This document shows, one piece after another, positions 1 through 7,254 of a stretch of DNA of 64,000 bases; position 1 is the first letter of the stretch; each line of letters starts with the position of its first letter. The position numbers and the translations under genes are program-made. The notes beneath the pieces are model-generated. The model had not been told where the DNA came from, made no database searches, and saw nothing but the letters and a program-made list of their open reading frames with translations. This stretch comes from Siminovitchia sp047228825 (GTDB taxonomy: Bacteria; Bacillota; Bacilli; Bacillales; Bacillaceae_C): positions 124,001 to 188,000 of the forward strand of contig NZ_JBFEGN010000002.1 of the NCBI RefSeq assembly GCF_047228825.1, given 5' to 3'.

Positions 1-1
1 T

Positions 2-64
2 TTAAACAGCTTAAAGCGCAATAAAAAAGCTGGATTAGTGGATTATGAAATATTAGCAAATTAA
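2..64 (+). CDS. C-terminal end of a truncated gene
   Basis: An open frame enters from the left edge and ends with TAA at 62-64. Only the last 20 residues are visible, ending GLVDYEILAN. The next gene follows after a 38-base gap with its own SD. Too little is present for a function. Confidence 0.5.
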   Translation, partial: LNSLKRNKKAGLVDYEILAN

Positions 65-102
65 GATAAAAACGATATTTTATTAAAAAGGAGTACTTAA
101 GA

Positions 103-336
103 ATGGATAGAATCAATCAATATACCAAAGAAGTAGAAAGAAAAATCCATCGCTTGGAAAAGGAATTGCAACAAATTAGTGAGGACTTAACAAGGCGAAT
201 AGATGGGGATCATCGTACAATTATGAGTCATGGCCTTGCAAGGGACGCAGAAAAAATAACTGTCATCCATGCTAAATTAGAGGAATTGTATGATATGAGA
301 GATACTTTATATTCGATTTTTGAAAGTGTCGATTAA
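103..336 (+). CDS. Small coiled-coil protein, unknown function
   Basis: 77 residues; not recognised. The ATG follows a good AAAGGAG. Residues 1-35 are charged and show hydrophobic heptad spacing, so a short coiled coil is likely; no signal or membrane segment is visible. It is the first of a run of small, separately spaced early-type phage genes. Confidence 0.7.
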   Translation: MDRINQYTKEVERKIHRLEKELQQISEDLTRRIDGDHRTIMSHGLARDAEKITVIHAKLEELYDMRDTLYSIFESVD

Positions 337-367
337 CAGATAAGTTGTCATAGCAACTATATAAAAA

Positions 368-376
368 TGGTATAAT
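368..376 (+). promoter_or_regulatory. Extended -10 promoter
   Basis: TGG-TATAAT is an extended -10 about 40 bases upstream of the next start. A TTGTCA at 345-350 is 20 bases away, too far for a normal -35, so recognition probably rests on the TGn extension. Confidence 0.45.
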
Positions 377-416
377 CAAATTATAAAATTTTCTAATTAT
401 AAGGAGGAAGTAAAAA

Positions 417-722
417 ATGAACATGGAAACACTTGATCAAGCAATTAAGGATTTTAACGAATGGGATCGGGCAGCATGGCTTTATTATAACGAGAAGGAG
501 GACTATTTTAACACGGAAGCTTTTCCAAATGATATTAGCATGACAGAAACATTTTTGAATGATGATTGTTTTGTAATTTTAAGCAAGTCAGAGAGAGAAA
601 ATAAACAAATAGGCAAAGTTAGAAAACAATATATTATTGATTTTGTAAATATGGTTAACGATGGATGGGAGCCATTCCAGGCAGAATATAAGCTTTTAGA
701 CAAATACCATCATGTTATATAA
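417..722 (+). CDS. Hypothetical phage protein (101 aa)
   Basis: Not recognised. The ATG follows AAGGAGG with ideal spacing and an extended -10 promoter lies just upstream. The protein is acidic and aromatic in its first half, with no cysteine pairs, signal peptide or membrane segment. Probably a soluble early phage protein. Confidence 0.75.
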   Translation: MNMETLDQAIKDFNEWDRAAWLYYNEKEDYFNTEAFPNDISMTETFLNDDCFVILSKSERENKQIGKVRKQYIIDFVNMVNDGWEPFQAEYKLLDKYHHVI

Positions 723-765
723 AGTCAACCATGTGACTATAAATAGGCCATTAAGCATGGAGCGT

Positions 766-783
766 TGCCGGATTCTTCCGGCA
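766..783 (+). promoter_or_regulatory. GC-rich stem-loop before the next gene
   Basis: TGCCGGA-TTCT-TCCGGCA forms a perfect 7-bp stem with a 4-base loop; an outer TTGCC/GGCAA pairing is also possible. No T-run follows, so it is not a classical terminator. It stands out in this AT-rich sequence and could be a leader or mRNA-stability hairpin for the gene at 823. Confidence 0.4.
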
Positions 784-822
784 GGTTGGCAATAACAAAA
801 TAACCTATAAGGAGTGTTAATA

Positions 823-1080
823 ATGCTTTATCATACTCACAGAGACCAAAATACCATGTTACAATCTTTAAAAGATCAATACAAGGATACATTTATCAAT
901 ATTCGTTTTTCACACAATGAGGACATGTCACGCTATTATACGGCTGATTGTGTCCATAACAGCCGCGAGAATGTCTTGCTCAAAGTATCATATGAAGAAT
1001 ACGATTCATTTCTTAAAACTCACATATCAAATGTTTCTTACCAGTCTACACATGTCAAAGATGAATTTATTTCCATATAA
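823..1080 (+). CDS. Hypothetical phage protein (85 aa)
   Basis: Not recognised. ATG at 823 is preferred over the GTG at 814, which lies inside the SD (AAGGAGTG). The protein is soluble, with many Asp and His residues. Its TAA stop lies inside the repeat motif ATATAACAG, so the gene ends in an ATAACAG-N12-ATCRCT element. Confidence 0.7.
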   Translation: MLYHTHRDQNTMLQSLKDQYKDTFINIRFSHNEDMSRYYTADCVHNSRENVLLKVSYEEYDSFLKTHISNVSYQSTHVKDEFISI

Positions 1081-1101
1081 CAGAAATAAAATATTATCGC
1101 T
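1077..1101 (+). repeat. ATAACAG-N12-ATCRCT element, copy 1
   Basis: ATAACAG, 12 bases, then ATCGCT. It overlaps the stop of the preceding gene and sits about 35 bases before the next start. Confidence 0.7.
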
Positions 1102-1133
1102 AACCAAATTAAAACGAAAAGGAATGATTTAAA

Positions 1134-1403
1134 ATGAAAATTGAAAAACACAATCCATATTACAAATTGGTATCTGCTCATATTGACGATGGACAAAAAC
1201 ATATAGAATTAGTCTATGGTATTTCAAATGAGGGGAAAAATGAAGGTATGGAAGCATATTACTATAGAGATAATGAAATAGACCATTACAGGTCATATAG
1301 ATGGCTAGATGGAAATATACCACAAAAATTTAATGAATGGTATATTGCACTACGTGAAAATGTAAAGCACTGTCCAAACGGCCACAAATTAGAAATAAAT
1401 TAA
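1134..1403 (+). CDS. Hypothetical phage protein (89 aa)
   Basis: Not recognised. ATG follows AAAAGGAATG. The protein is rich in Tyr and His, and ends with a small metal-binding-like tail, HCPNGHK. The next gene starts 15 bases after the stop, so the two are probably cotranscribed, downstream of element copy 1. Confidence 0.7.
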   Translation: MKIEKHNPYYKLVSAHIDDGQKHIELVYGISNEGKNEGMEAYYYRDNEIDHYRSYRWLDGNIPQKFNEWYIALRENVKHCPNGHKLEIN

Positions 1404-1417
1404 AAGGAGCAAACATA

Positions 1418-1615
1418 ATGGAAAAGATCAATCAATTAAAACAAATTGTAAAGAGTCACTCATTCCAGGAAATAGAAGGCATGATTGTAGACGTACAAAC
1501 GGCTAACATAATTTTACAAGTATATGAAGCAATCAACGAAAAGAACAAAGAAAAATTTATTAATCAAAGCATTGATAAAATGGCCCATATTGCCTGGCAA
1601 CTTGTTATTCGATAA
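1418..1615 (+). CDS. Conserved small helical phage protein
   Basis: 65 residues. The pattern EGMIVDVQTANIILQVYEAI followed by NEKNKEKF resembles a family of short unannotated proteins in phages of Firmicutes (recalled, not searched). Mostly helical and soluble. SD AAAGGAG, ATG start. Function unknown. Confidence 0.7.
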   Translation: MEKINQLKQIVKSHSFQEIEGMIVDVQTANIILQVYEAINEKNKEKFINQSIDKMAHIAWQLVIR

Positions 1616-1621
1616 GTTTAT

Positions 1622-1646
1622 ATAACAGAAGTAAAACAATATCACT
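1622..1646 (+). repeat. ATAACAG-N12-ATCRCT element, copy 2
   Basis: ATAACAG, 12 bases, ATCACT, in the 48-base gap between two small genes. Confidence 0.7.
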
Positions 1647-1663
1647 AGAAAGGATAGATAAAA

Positions 1664-1861
1664 ATGATTTTAGTCACTAATAAGGAATGGAACGCGATCC
1701 CTAAAGATTATAAAGGAAAATGGACAAGGGACATTAGAGAGAATGGATGGCAGCCGGACTTGCCGGAATCTTATATAGACAAGCGGAATGTAATGTCTGG
1801 TTGTATCAGTGATAAAATGGGAAGCTTATTAACTGAAGATGTGCATTTTAAAATCATATAA
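1664..1861 (+). CDS. Hypothetical phage protein (65 aa)
   Basis: Not recognised. ATG follows AAAGGA. Tryptophan-rich first half (NKEWNAIPKDYKGKW). The TAA stop lies inside element copy 3, as seen for the genes ending at 1080, 3062 and 13861. Confidence 0.65.
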   Translation: MILVTNKEWNAIPKDYKGKWTRDIRENGWQPDLPESYIDKRNVMSGCISDKMGSLLTEDVHFKII

Positions 1862-1882
1862 CAGAAATAAAATAATATAGCT
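1858..1882 (+). repeat. ATAACAG-N12-ATCRCT element, copy 3
   Basis: ATAACAG, 12 bases, ATAGCT (one mismatch in the right half). Overlaps the preceding stop codon. Confidence 0.6.
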
Positions 1883-1895
1883 GGAGGAATGGAAA

Positions 1896-2063
1896 TTGAA
1901 AAGAGAAAATCTTAATTTAAACGGTATGTTGGATGAATTATATGCCTTGACAAAAGAAGAACAAAACAGAGTGCTTTCAGATATCGAAAAGGATAGGTAC
2001 ATTTTTCTTGTAAATATTCTACAGGCAAATGATGTTGAAATCGACTTTGGAATTAATATCTAA
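1896..2063 (+). CDS. Small hypothetical protein, TTG start
   Basis: 55 residues beginning LKRENLNLNG, TTG start behind GGAGGAA with correct spacing. Helical and acidic, ending EIDFGINI. Lies directly after element copy 3. Not recognised. Confidence 0.6.
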   Translation: MKRENLNLNGMLDELYALTKEEQNRVLSDIEKDRYIFLVNILQANDVEIDFGINI

Positions 2064-2101
2064 TAAATCCATTATTTCATTATGAAAAGGAGAATGTGAA
2101 A

Positions 2102-2308
2102 ATGGATACTTTAATAGCTGTTTATATCGAAAATATTGATACTGGGGGGCAAAACTGTTTTGAGTTTTTCGAAGATGAAATGAAAGCAAATAGTCACTTT
2201 CAAAAAATACAAAATGAGATTAAAAAGTATGGAAAGGAATTAGAATTTAAAGTAATAAAGCGACTAGTGGACTATGACAAGTATAATAATCGAGTATCTT
2301 TTAGTTAA
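2102..2308 (+). CDS. Small hypothetical protein (68 aa)
   Basis: ATG at 2102 is chosen over the GTG at 2096 because AAAAGGAG at about 2086-2093 has the right distance to it. The start reads MDTLIAVYIENIDTGG; mixed alpha/beta character. Not recognised. Confidence 0.65.
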   Translation: MDTLIAVYIENIDTGGQNCFEFFEDEMKANSHFQKIQNEIKKYGKELEFKVIKRLVDYDKYNNRVSFS

Positions 2309-2347
2309 ATAAAACAAATATTTTAAAGTGAGAGGATACTTAAAAAA

Positions 2348-2611
2348 ATGAAAATGAATTACAGTCAAGCTAAAGCATATAAACATGAGTTAGAAACACT
2401 ATGCAATGAAGCTTCAAACAAGCTGCAACTATTTGAAAGAAATGAAATGGGATTAGTACTGGATCATATTAGAGACACGGAAGAATATAAAGATGCCAAA
2501 GATAAATATTATACAGTATTTACCGCATTACAAGACTTTAATAAATGGTATGTAAAGGAGTTTAAAAAAGAAATTAGACAAGACAGAAAGAATCGGTATG
2601 TTACTAAATAG
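2348..2611 (+). CDS. Small helical protein (87 aa)
   Basis: Highly charged, probably all-helical protein with an amphipathic N-terminal half and a basic C-terminus (KKEIRQDRKNRYVTK). SD GAGAGGA lies about 12 bases from the ATG. No membrane segment. Not recognised. Confidence 0.65.
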   Translation: MKMNYSQAKAYKHELETLCNEASNKLQLFERNEMGLVLDHIRDTEEYKDAKDKYYTVFTALQDFNKWYVKEFKKEIRQDRKNRYVTK

Positions 2612-2640
2612 GCAAACATTAAGCAAAAGGAGAATTTAAA

Positions 2641-2766
2641 TTGACTGATAAGACATATGATGCTCATGAAACTCATTTTAATAATAATGAAATAAGGTAT
2701 TATGATTGGCTTGAAAATGCTGATAAGTATGCTGATGAAAATAGCCTTATCATTGAAAACCTGTAA
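2641..2766 (+). CDS. Small hypothetical protein, possibly frameshifted at its end
   Basis: TTG start behind AAAAGGAG gives 41 residues (LTDKTYDAHETHFNNNEIRY...). The frame stops at 2764-2766. In the adjacent frame, from about 2760, the reading PVKVVGSLIED continues to TAA at 2793-2795, just before the next SD. That spacing suggests the original tail was lost by a one-base change. Confidence 0.5.
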   Translation: MTDKTYDAHETHFNNNEIRYYDWLENADKYADENSLIIENL

Positions 2767-2813
2767 AAGTCGTTGGTTCTTTAATAGAAGATTAAATAAA
2801 AGGAGTGTTTACG

Positions 2814-3062
2814 ATGAAAAGATTAGACATGGAAACATGGAAAAACATTTTTAGGAACTTAAAAGAAATGGATGAGGAAGATTATTGCGATGGTGAAGTG
2901 GATTGGGTTGAAGTGACATGGCTTGATCCTGGAGATAGTAGCGAAGGGGAATGGTGCTTACACTATGGTGAGGAATTATTCGAAGATGAATTTAAAACTG
3001 AAAAAGAAGCTATGGGCCGGCTGCAATACTTGGAAAACAACTTTAATATAAATAACATATAA
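2814..3062 (+). CDS. Acidic hypothetical protein (82 aa)
   Basis: ATG at 2814 fits the AAGGAG at about 2800; the GTG at 2805 overlaps the SD. Very acidic and Trp-rich (DEEDYCDGEVDWVEVTW), which could suit a nucleic-acid mimic or a partner of a basic protein, but nothing identifies a target. Its stop lies inside element copy 4. Confidence 0.65.
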   Translation: MKRLDMETWKNIFRNLKEMDEEDYCDGEVDWVEVTWLDPGDSSEGEWCLHYGEELFEDEFKTEKEAMGRLQYLENNFNINNI

Positions 3063-3083
3063 CAAATTTATAAAAATATCACT
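3059..3083 (+). repeat. ATAACAG-N12-ATCRCT element, copy 4
   Basis: ATAACAA (one mismatch), 12 bases, ATCACT; overlaps the preceding stop. Confidence 0.6.
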
Positions 3084-3106
3084 GAACAAAAAGGAGAATG
3101 ATTGAA

Positions 3107-3337
3107 ATGGAAAAATTGTTCATTGTAGTTGAGGATAGTGCAGAACATGGAATTGAAACATTTATCTATAAAAACAAAAAAGAAGCTAAAGAGTGCTATG
3201 TAAACATTATAAATGAATATAGGGAACATATTAAAGAATTGGGTAACGGTGAAATAGGCGAGTATTGGGCAGAATTAACAAACAAGTGGGATGAAGAAGT
3301 GGCAAGGGTATTTTGGCAAGAAAAAACTATACAATAA
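3107..3337 (+). CDS. Hypothetical protein (76 aa)
   Basis: ATG at 3107 is about 10 bases after AAGGAG; the ATG at 3098 is too close. Begins MEKLFIVVEDSAEHG with beta-alpha character, ending in an acidic, Trp-containing helix. Not recognised. Confidence 0.65.
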   Translation: MEKLFIVVEDSAEHGIETFIYKNKKEAKECYVNIINEYREHIKELGNGEIGEYWAELTNKWDEEVARVFWQEKTIQ

Positions 3338-3365
3338 AATCAATATTTTAAAGGAGTGTTAAACC

Positions 3366-3815
3366 ATGACAAAATTACAATTAGAAGTAGAAAAGCGACT
3401 AGAGGATCAATTTAATGTAGAAATGGTTAAGCAAAACGATTCAGAAGGTTATACAAAAGAATTTAAAAAGATGGAGTATCTTTGCAGCCTATCTCCTATT
3501 GAAAGATTGAAACAGTATTCAAAAGGAATAGAAATGACGCCTTCACATGGATTAACGAACAATGAATTTTTAGAGTTATGTAATTCATTCAATATAGAAT
3601 TAAGTTACATTACCATCAAATGGGTAAATGAAAAACTTGATTATATTATTCCTGGTGGATATTCATTCCGTGGCCGATCTTATAATGGCGAATTAAAAGA
3701 GATTGGAGAAGCTATTGACGCTATTTTTATAAGTGAATTTTACCCACAAGACATTGAATGTGAAACAGAAAGCAACCGATTTTTAAAAGAGATGAAAGCA
3801 GGGCAAATAGCATAG
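3366..3815 (+). CDS. Hypothetical phage protein (149 aa)
   Basis: ATG behind AAAGGAG. Helical N-terminal half, then a segment with IPGGYSFRGRSYNG and an acidic tail. No signal, membrane segment or metal motif. Soluble, function unknown. Confidence 0.7.
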   Translation: MTKLQLEVEKRLEDQFNVEMVKQNDSEGYTKEFKKMEYLCSLSPIERLKQYSKGIEMTPSHGLTNNEFLELCNSFNIELSYITIKWVNEKLDYIIPGGYSFRGRSYNGELKEIGEAIDAIFISEFYPQDIECETESNRFLKEMKAGQIA

Positions 3816-3884
3816 ATCAAGATAAGATTAATCATTTATTGAATAACCAACAAAAACAATCTAATGTAAAGGTGGAATATAAAA

Positions 3885-4088
3885 ATGAATACACTGAACA
3901 TAAGCAAGATCAATCTAAAAAGTATGAATCGCTTTATGGTGGGGAATGGTGGCTTTATACACACATATTATTATCCTTTTGAAGTCACCTTAAACAAGCT
4001 TAAAGGAATCCTCCAGGAAGCTGAAAGAAACGGCCAGCAAGTATACTATGTCAAACGGAATCATCATAAAGGAGTGCTAACGATTTAA
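3885..4088 (+). CDS. Hypothetical protein (67 aa)
   Basis: ATG behind AAAGGTGG. Tyr-rich and basic (IHTYYYPFEV, KRNHHKGVLTI). Ends just before the 4.1-kb regulatory hairpin. Not recognised. Confidence 0.6.
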   Translation: MNTLNISKINLKSMNRFMVGNGGFIHTYYYPFEVTLNKLKGILQEAERNGQQVYYVKRNHHKGVLTI

Positions 4089-4101
4089 CTTTAATCGGAT
4101 C

Positions 4102-4170
4102 GGCAATATGGCACACAAATATGCTATAATCTACATAACAGAAATTTGAAAAAATCACGGTCATATTGCC
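4102..4170 (+). promoter_or_regulatory. ATAACAG-N12-ATCRCT element, copy 5, with promoter and inverted arms
   Basis: The core is at 4135-4159 (ATAACAG, 12 bases, ATCACG). It is bounded by the perfect inverted arms GGCAATATG (4102-4110) and CATATTGCC (4162-4170). Between left arm and core lies an extended -10, TGC-TATAAT (4122-4130), so transcription would begin inside the core. A repressor bound here would block initiation. Confidence 0.6.
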
Positions 4171-4210
4171 AATGTAATTAGAGTTAAATTAAATTTAAGG
4201 AGTGAGAAAT

Positions 4211-4762
4211 TTGAAAAGCAAAGAGGAAATGAACAATGTGTATTTTGAAGGAAGAGAGTTGATACACGCTGGTTGGGCAGGTGGAGACATCCCGGAGAAA
4301 AACATATACAAGCATTTCTACGTTGATAAAAAAGACAGCCCTGCTGATGATGTCAACCATTATGCTGTATGGTGGGATCTAACCGATTTCTTTGAAGCGG
4401 AAGAAAAACAAGTGTTTGATTGGCCAGAACCACAAGTATACTATCCTATCTCTGATGATTCTGCCGATAGCGTAATCGAGTATTTTTCAAAATTCACGCC
4501 GTTAAACAAAGAATTAGAAATACAAGGAAAGAAAATGACCATTGTAAACAGGCCAGTACGCTTTGCTGAAAACATGGGAGGTCAAGTGATTTATTGGGCT
4601 GTAATTGTTTCAGAGGATGACAAAGCTTATCAAGCTTATTGGAACATCCTGAACCTAGAAGAACCATTTAAAATAGAAATGACTGTTGATAATAATAAAC
4701 ATTGCAAACATTGTTTACAAAATTGGACATTAACAGAAAGAAGACAGGACACGAATTTGTAA
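4211..4762 (+). CDS. Hypothetical phage protein (183 aa)
   Basis: TTG at 4211 (LKSKEEMNNVYFEG) is placed 9 bases after AAGGAG; the GTG at 4202 overlaps the SD. Aromatic and acidic, with a C-terminal HCKHC cluster that could hold a metal. It directly follows the promoter and element at 4102-4170, so it is a likely regulated gene. Not recognised. Confidence 0.7.
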   Translation: MKSKEEMNNVYFEGRELIHAGWAGGDIPEKNIYKHFYVDKKDSPADDVNHYAVWWDLTDFFEAEEKQVFDWPEPQVYYPISDDSADSVIEYFSKFTPLNKELEIQGKKMTIVNRPVRFAENMGGQVIYWAVIVSEDDKAYQAYWNILNLEEPFKIEMTVDNNKHCKHCLQNWTLTERRQDTNL

Positions 4763-4770
4763 AACAATGA

Positions 4771-4813
4771 CTAGCGATCTTTACATATAACAGAAAACAT
4801 AAAATATCGCTAG
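4771..4813 (+). repeat. ATAACAG-N12-ATCRCT element, copy 6, with inverted arms
   Basis: Core 4787-4811 (ATAACAG, 12 bases, ATCGCT). CTAGCGAT at 4771-4778 is the exact inverse of ATCGCTAG at 4806-4813, so the right half-site is repeated in inverted form upstream. Confidence 0.7.
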
Positions 4814-4846
4814 ACAGATGCAATCAATGAACATAAAGTAACATAA

Positions 4847-4936
4847 AGTTTTTACAGAAGGGAACATAAAAGAATTAAACCTAAAGAATACTCATTAAAT
4901 GTAGAGGATTATAATTATTGGATTGAAATTAAATAG
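4847..4936 (+). pseudogene. Possible gene remnant
   Basis: A 29-codon open frame without a usable start codon reads like a protein tail (PKEYSLNVEDYNYWIEIK). It sits between element copy 6 and the next SD. It may be the end of a decayed gene, or chance. Confidence 0.25.
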
Positions 4937-4950
4937 GGAGTTGATGATAA

Positions 4951-5181
4951 ATGAGTTTTGAAAAAGTCGGAACATGGTGGGCAAACAGGGAAATTGAATT
5001 AATTAAAATTGATGGGAAAGTATATGCCTTAGATGGTTGGAATGGTGAAAAATATCTTGATTGCTGGGAATGTATTGGCGATGAATACATGGAAGTAGGT
5101 GAACAATATATTATTACACCAATCATAGAAGTTTTTGATGATGAATTTAAAACAGTGAAATATGAGGTCTTTCCAAAATGA
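4951..5181 (+). CDS. Hypothetical protein (76 aa)
   Basis: ATG behind GGGAGTTGATG. Trp-rich beta protein (GTWWANREIELIKIDGKVY). Its stop overlaps the next start in ATGA, so the two are translationally coupled. Not recognised. Confidence 0.7.
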   Translation: MSFEKVGTWWANREIELIKIDGKVYALDGWNGEKYLDCWECIGDEYMEVGEQYIITPIIEVFDDEFKTVKYEVFPK

Positions 5182-5432
5182 ATGTTTCATATCAAACAAG
5201 AAGAGATAATGCCGAAATCATTGCAAATATACTAAACAATTGTCATATGTTATTTGATTTAGATGTCTTTGAAGAAGGAAAAATAAAATTAAGAGTTATC
5301 ACTGATTTAGGACATTTTGAGTATGCAGAGGAAAATATTTTCAGAATGCAAAGATTCTTAAAGGAGTTGAGACATTTCGTCAAAAACAAAGAAGATATTG
5401 ATCAATTGATAGAGGAAAATAGTTGGGAATGA
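5178..5432 (+). CDS. Hypothetical protein (84 aa), coupled to upstream gene
   Basis: Starts at the ATG of a 4-base stop/start overlap with the preceding gene. Alpha/beta, with EEGKIKLRVITDLGHFEYAE and a basic C-terminal helix. Probably acts with its partner; function unknown. Confidence 0.65.
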   Translation: MNVSYQTRRDNAEIIANILNNCHMLFDLDVFEEGKIKLRVITDLGHFEYAEENIFRMQRFLKELRHFVKNKEDIDQLIEENSWE

Positions 5433-5458
5433 TCTATAGCGAATTTAATTTCAATTGA

Positions 5459-5514
5459 ATTCAGTGATAAATGTTACGAAATCTAATATAACAGTCTTGA
5501 ATATTTATCACTGA
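5459..5514 (+). repeat. ATAACAG-N12-ATCRCT element, copy 7, long inverted arms
   Basis: Core 5487-5511 (ATAACAG, 12 bases, ATCACT). TTCAGTGATAAAT (5459-5471) is the exact inverse of ATTTATCACTGAA (5502-5514), a 13-bp dyad that includes the right half-site. Confidence 0.75.
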
Positions 5515-5562
5515 ATGTCGTTGAAATTAAATTATATCAATCAACAGAAGGGAAGATGAAAA

Positions 5563-5802
5563 ATGAATTTTAAAATTCCTAAAATCAAATGTATTGAAGC
5601 AGAAAAACAATATAGAAACAAAGAAGGTTTTAAGACGTTTATTGGAAGGAGAGTTATTCCAGTTGCTTATATTATAAGAGAGTATGGTGGTATTGAGGAA
5701 TTTATTCAAGCTGAAAAGGGAACGATCTTTGAAGCAGATAGATATGCAATTATTGACTCTAAGGAATATGATTTAAAAAGATATATCAATTACATTCTAT
5801 AG
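5563..5802 (+). CDS. Hypothetical protein (79 aa)
   Basis: ATG behind AGAAGGGAAG. Basic N-terminal half, acidic middle (EEFIQAEKGTIFEAD). Only 12 bases separate it from the downstream HNH gene. Not recognised. Confidence 0.65.
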   Translation: MNFKIPKIKCIEAEKQYRNKEGFKTFIGRRVIPVAYIIREYGGIEEFIQAEKGTIFEADRYAIIDSKEYDLKRYINYIL

Positions 5803-5814
5803 GAGTGGATTGAG

Positions 5815-6306
5815 TTGAGGAAAGTTGATTATCATGGTTATACCATTTTTGAAGATGGCAGGATCATCGGACTGTACGGAAAAGAAGTCAAAAAGAGAAT
5901 TAATAATGGTCGGTATGAAATTAGACTTGTTATTGATGGAAAGCGTAAAAATTATATTGTAGCTAGGCTTATGTATTTTGTATTTGTAGGTTTTGACATT
6001 TCTAACAAAGACTTATGTATTACTCATAAGGATGGTGATTATTTAAACGTCCATATAAACAATTTGCAATTGCAGCATCGCAGGGATTTAATACAGGGCG
6101 ACAAACATGTTAATAGAGCAAAGCTAACCAATGAGCAAGTGGAAGAGATTAGAAGGCTTTATAGAGGAAAGACAGGCAATAATCAATATGATAAGCAGGG
6201 CTATAGTCTCCAGGACTTGGCAAACATGTACGGAGTCTCAAAAGCAAATATCAGAATGATTATAAGTGGAGACAGTAGAAACAAAAAGGATTATAAACTG
6301 AAATAG
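5815..6306 (+). CDS. HNH-type homing endonuclease with C-terminal DNA-binding region
   Basis: 163 residues, TTG start behind AGGAG. The central HNH_3-like segment contains ITHKDGDYLNVHINNLQLQ, where the conserved His and Asn residues would form the His-Me-finger nuclease site. The C-terminus carries a helix-turn-helix-like DLANMYGVSKANIRMII, typical of free-standing phage HNH endonucleases that recognise a long intronless site. It probably drives its own spread rather than serving the phage. The family call is firm; the target is unknown. Confidence 0.85.
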   Translation: MRKVDYHGYTIFEDGRIIGLYGKEVKKRINNGRYEIRLVIDGKRKNYIVARLMYFVFVGFDISNKDLCITHKDGDYLNVHINNLQLQHRRDLIQGDKHVNRAKLTNEQVEEIRRLYRGKTGNNQYDKQGYSLQDLANMYGVSKANIRMIISGDSRNKKDYKLK

Positions 6307-6342
6307 ATATAACAGCAAGCGAAAAATATCACGGATCTATTT
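6301..6342 (+). repeat. ATAACAG-N12-ATCRCT element, copy 8, with inverted arms
   Basis: Core 6309-6333 (ATAACAG, 12 bases, ATCACG). AAATAGAT (6301-6308) and ATCTATTT (6335-6342) are exact inverses with a sequence unlike that of other copies. Dyad symmetry is therefore kept while the arm sequence varies. Confidence 0.7.
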
Positions 6343-6353
6343 TTAAAAAAGAA

Positions 6354-6382
6354 TTGATTTATAAACAAAAATAACTTATAAT
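6354..6382 (+). promoter_or_regulatory. Sigma-A-type promoter, TAACTTATAAT class
   Basis: TTGATT, 17 bases, TATAAT, with TAACT directly before the -10. The same TAACTTATAAT block is at 28808. It drives the gene at 6414 and lies just downstream of element copy 8. Confidence 0.7.
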
Positions 6383-6413
6383 TATATTATAATAAATAAA
6401 AAGGAGAATAAAC

Positions 6414-6752
6414 ATGAATATTATTAATCTTACACCACATGATATTAAAGTTAGAACGGAACAGGGCGATCGAGTTTTTCCGGCAACTGGGGAAGTAGTA
6501 CGAGTAGATGCCACTTTAGAAGAAATTGGACTAATTGATGGAATACCTGTCTCAAAACAAACATTCGGAGAAGTAGTTGGACTTCCTAAACCAACTCCGG
6601 ACACTGTATTTATTGTTTCAGCATTGGTTATATCAGCTTTAAAAGCTGCGGGAATAGAGAGAGATGACGTAGTTGCACCCGATACCAATCCCGGGAGAGC
6701 TTTTCGAGATGAAAAAGGTTTAATTGAAGCTGTTCCTGGATTCGTTAAGTGA
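6414..6752 (+). CDS. Conserved phage protein of the NLTPH family
   Basis: 112 residues beginning MNIINLTPHDIKV; recalled as a widespread small protein of phages and prophages in Gram-positive and Gram-negative bacteria, function unknown. It contains VFPATGEVVRV, a GIPV segment, GEVVGLPKPTPDTVFIVSALV and a proline-glycine-rich tail. ATG behind AAAAGGAG. Its base composition is richer in G and C than its neighbours, which hints at a separate origin. Confidence 0.75.
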   Translation: MNIINLTPHDIKVRTEQGDRVFPATGEVVRVDATLEEIGLIDGIPVSKQTFGEVVGLPKPTPDTVFIVSALVISALKAAGIERDDVVAPDTNPGRAFRDEKGLIEAVPGFVK

Positions 6753-6803
6753 TATTAAAATTTTCATTGTTAAAATCTATCTTTTATTAAGGAAGTGATT
6801 CTT

Positions 6804-6998
6804 ATGAAAAAGATTCATTTTTACAGAGGAGAAATAATAATGCTTAATACCTTTAATGATAAGGGAAAATGGACTGTATATGAATTGAATTTATATGCCG
6901 ACAGTCTTGATGAAATTAAAAATAAGATTGATAAAAATTTAGGTGGCTATGCAACAAATAAGAAACCAAAAAGAGCATACCGATGTAAGTCAGATTAA
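6804..6998 (+). CDS. Small hypothetical protein (64 aa)
   Basis: ATG at 6804 follows AAGGAAGTG. A second SD (AGAGGAG) precedes an in-frame ATG at 6840, giving a possible shorter form. Basic C-terminus (NKKPKRAYRCKSD). Not recognised. Confidence 0.6.
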   Translation: MKKIHFYRGEIIMLNTFNDKGKWTVYELNLYADSLDEIKNKIDKNLGGYATNKKPKRAYRCKSD

Positions 6999-7031
6999 AG
7001 TGAGCATTTCATTAGAAAAGGAGAAAGTAAT

Positions 7032-7208
7032 ATGAACGGTCTAGCGAGTAAAGTTTTATTTGAAGGTCAAGCAGATGAATATGCAGAGATTATAAACCAT
7101 AATGCAATCTGTCATGAAGACTGTGTTGAGGTACTGAAGGCAGTAGCAAAGCTAAAAAATACAGGTCATTCCAATGAAAGTATAATCAATAAATTATTGC
7201 GTAATTAA
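7032..7208 (+). CDS. Small hypothetical protein (58 aa)
   Basis: ATG behind AAAAGGAG; begins MNGLASKVLFEGQ. Helical, with a HAICHED-like stretch and the tail SIINKLLRN. The upstream sequence ATTTCATT-A-AAAAGGAGAA recurs before the genes at 7255 and 7736, a shared leader block. Confidence 0.6.
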   Translation: MNGLASKVLFEGQADEYAEIINHNAICHEDCVEVLKAVAKLKNTGHSNESIINKLLRN

Positions 7209-7254
7209 AGAAAATAAAATAGACATTTCATTTAATAAAAGGAGAATGATAAAA

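Noticed and set aside
917..1132. 71-codon + strand frame overlapping the genes at 823 and 1134
   Set aside because: No SD, crosses a repeat element and the upstream gene; a shadow.
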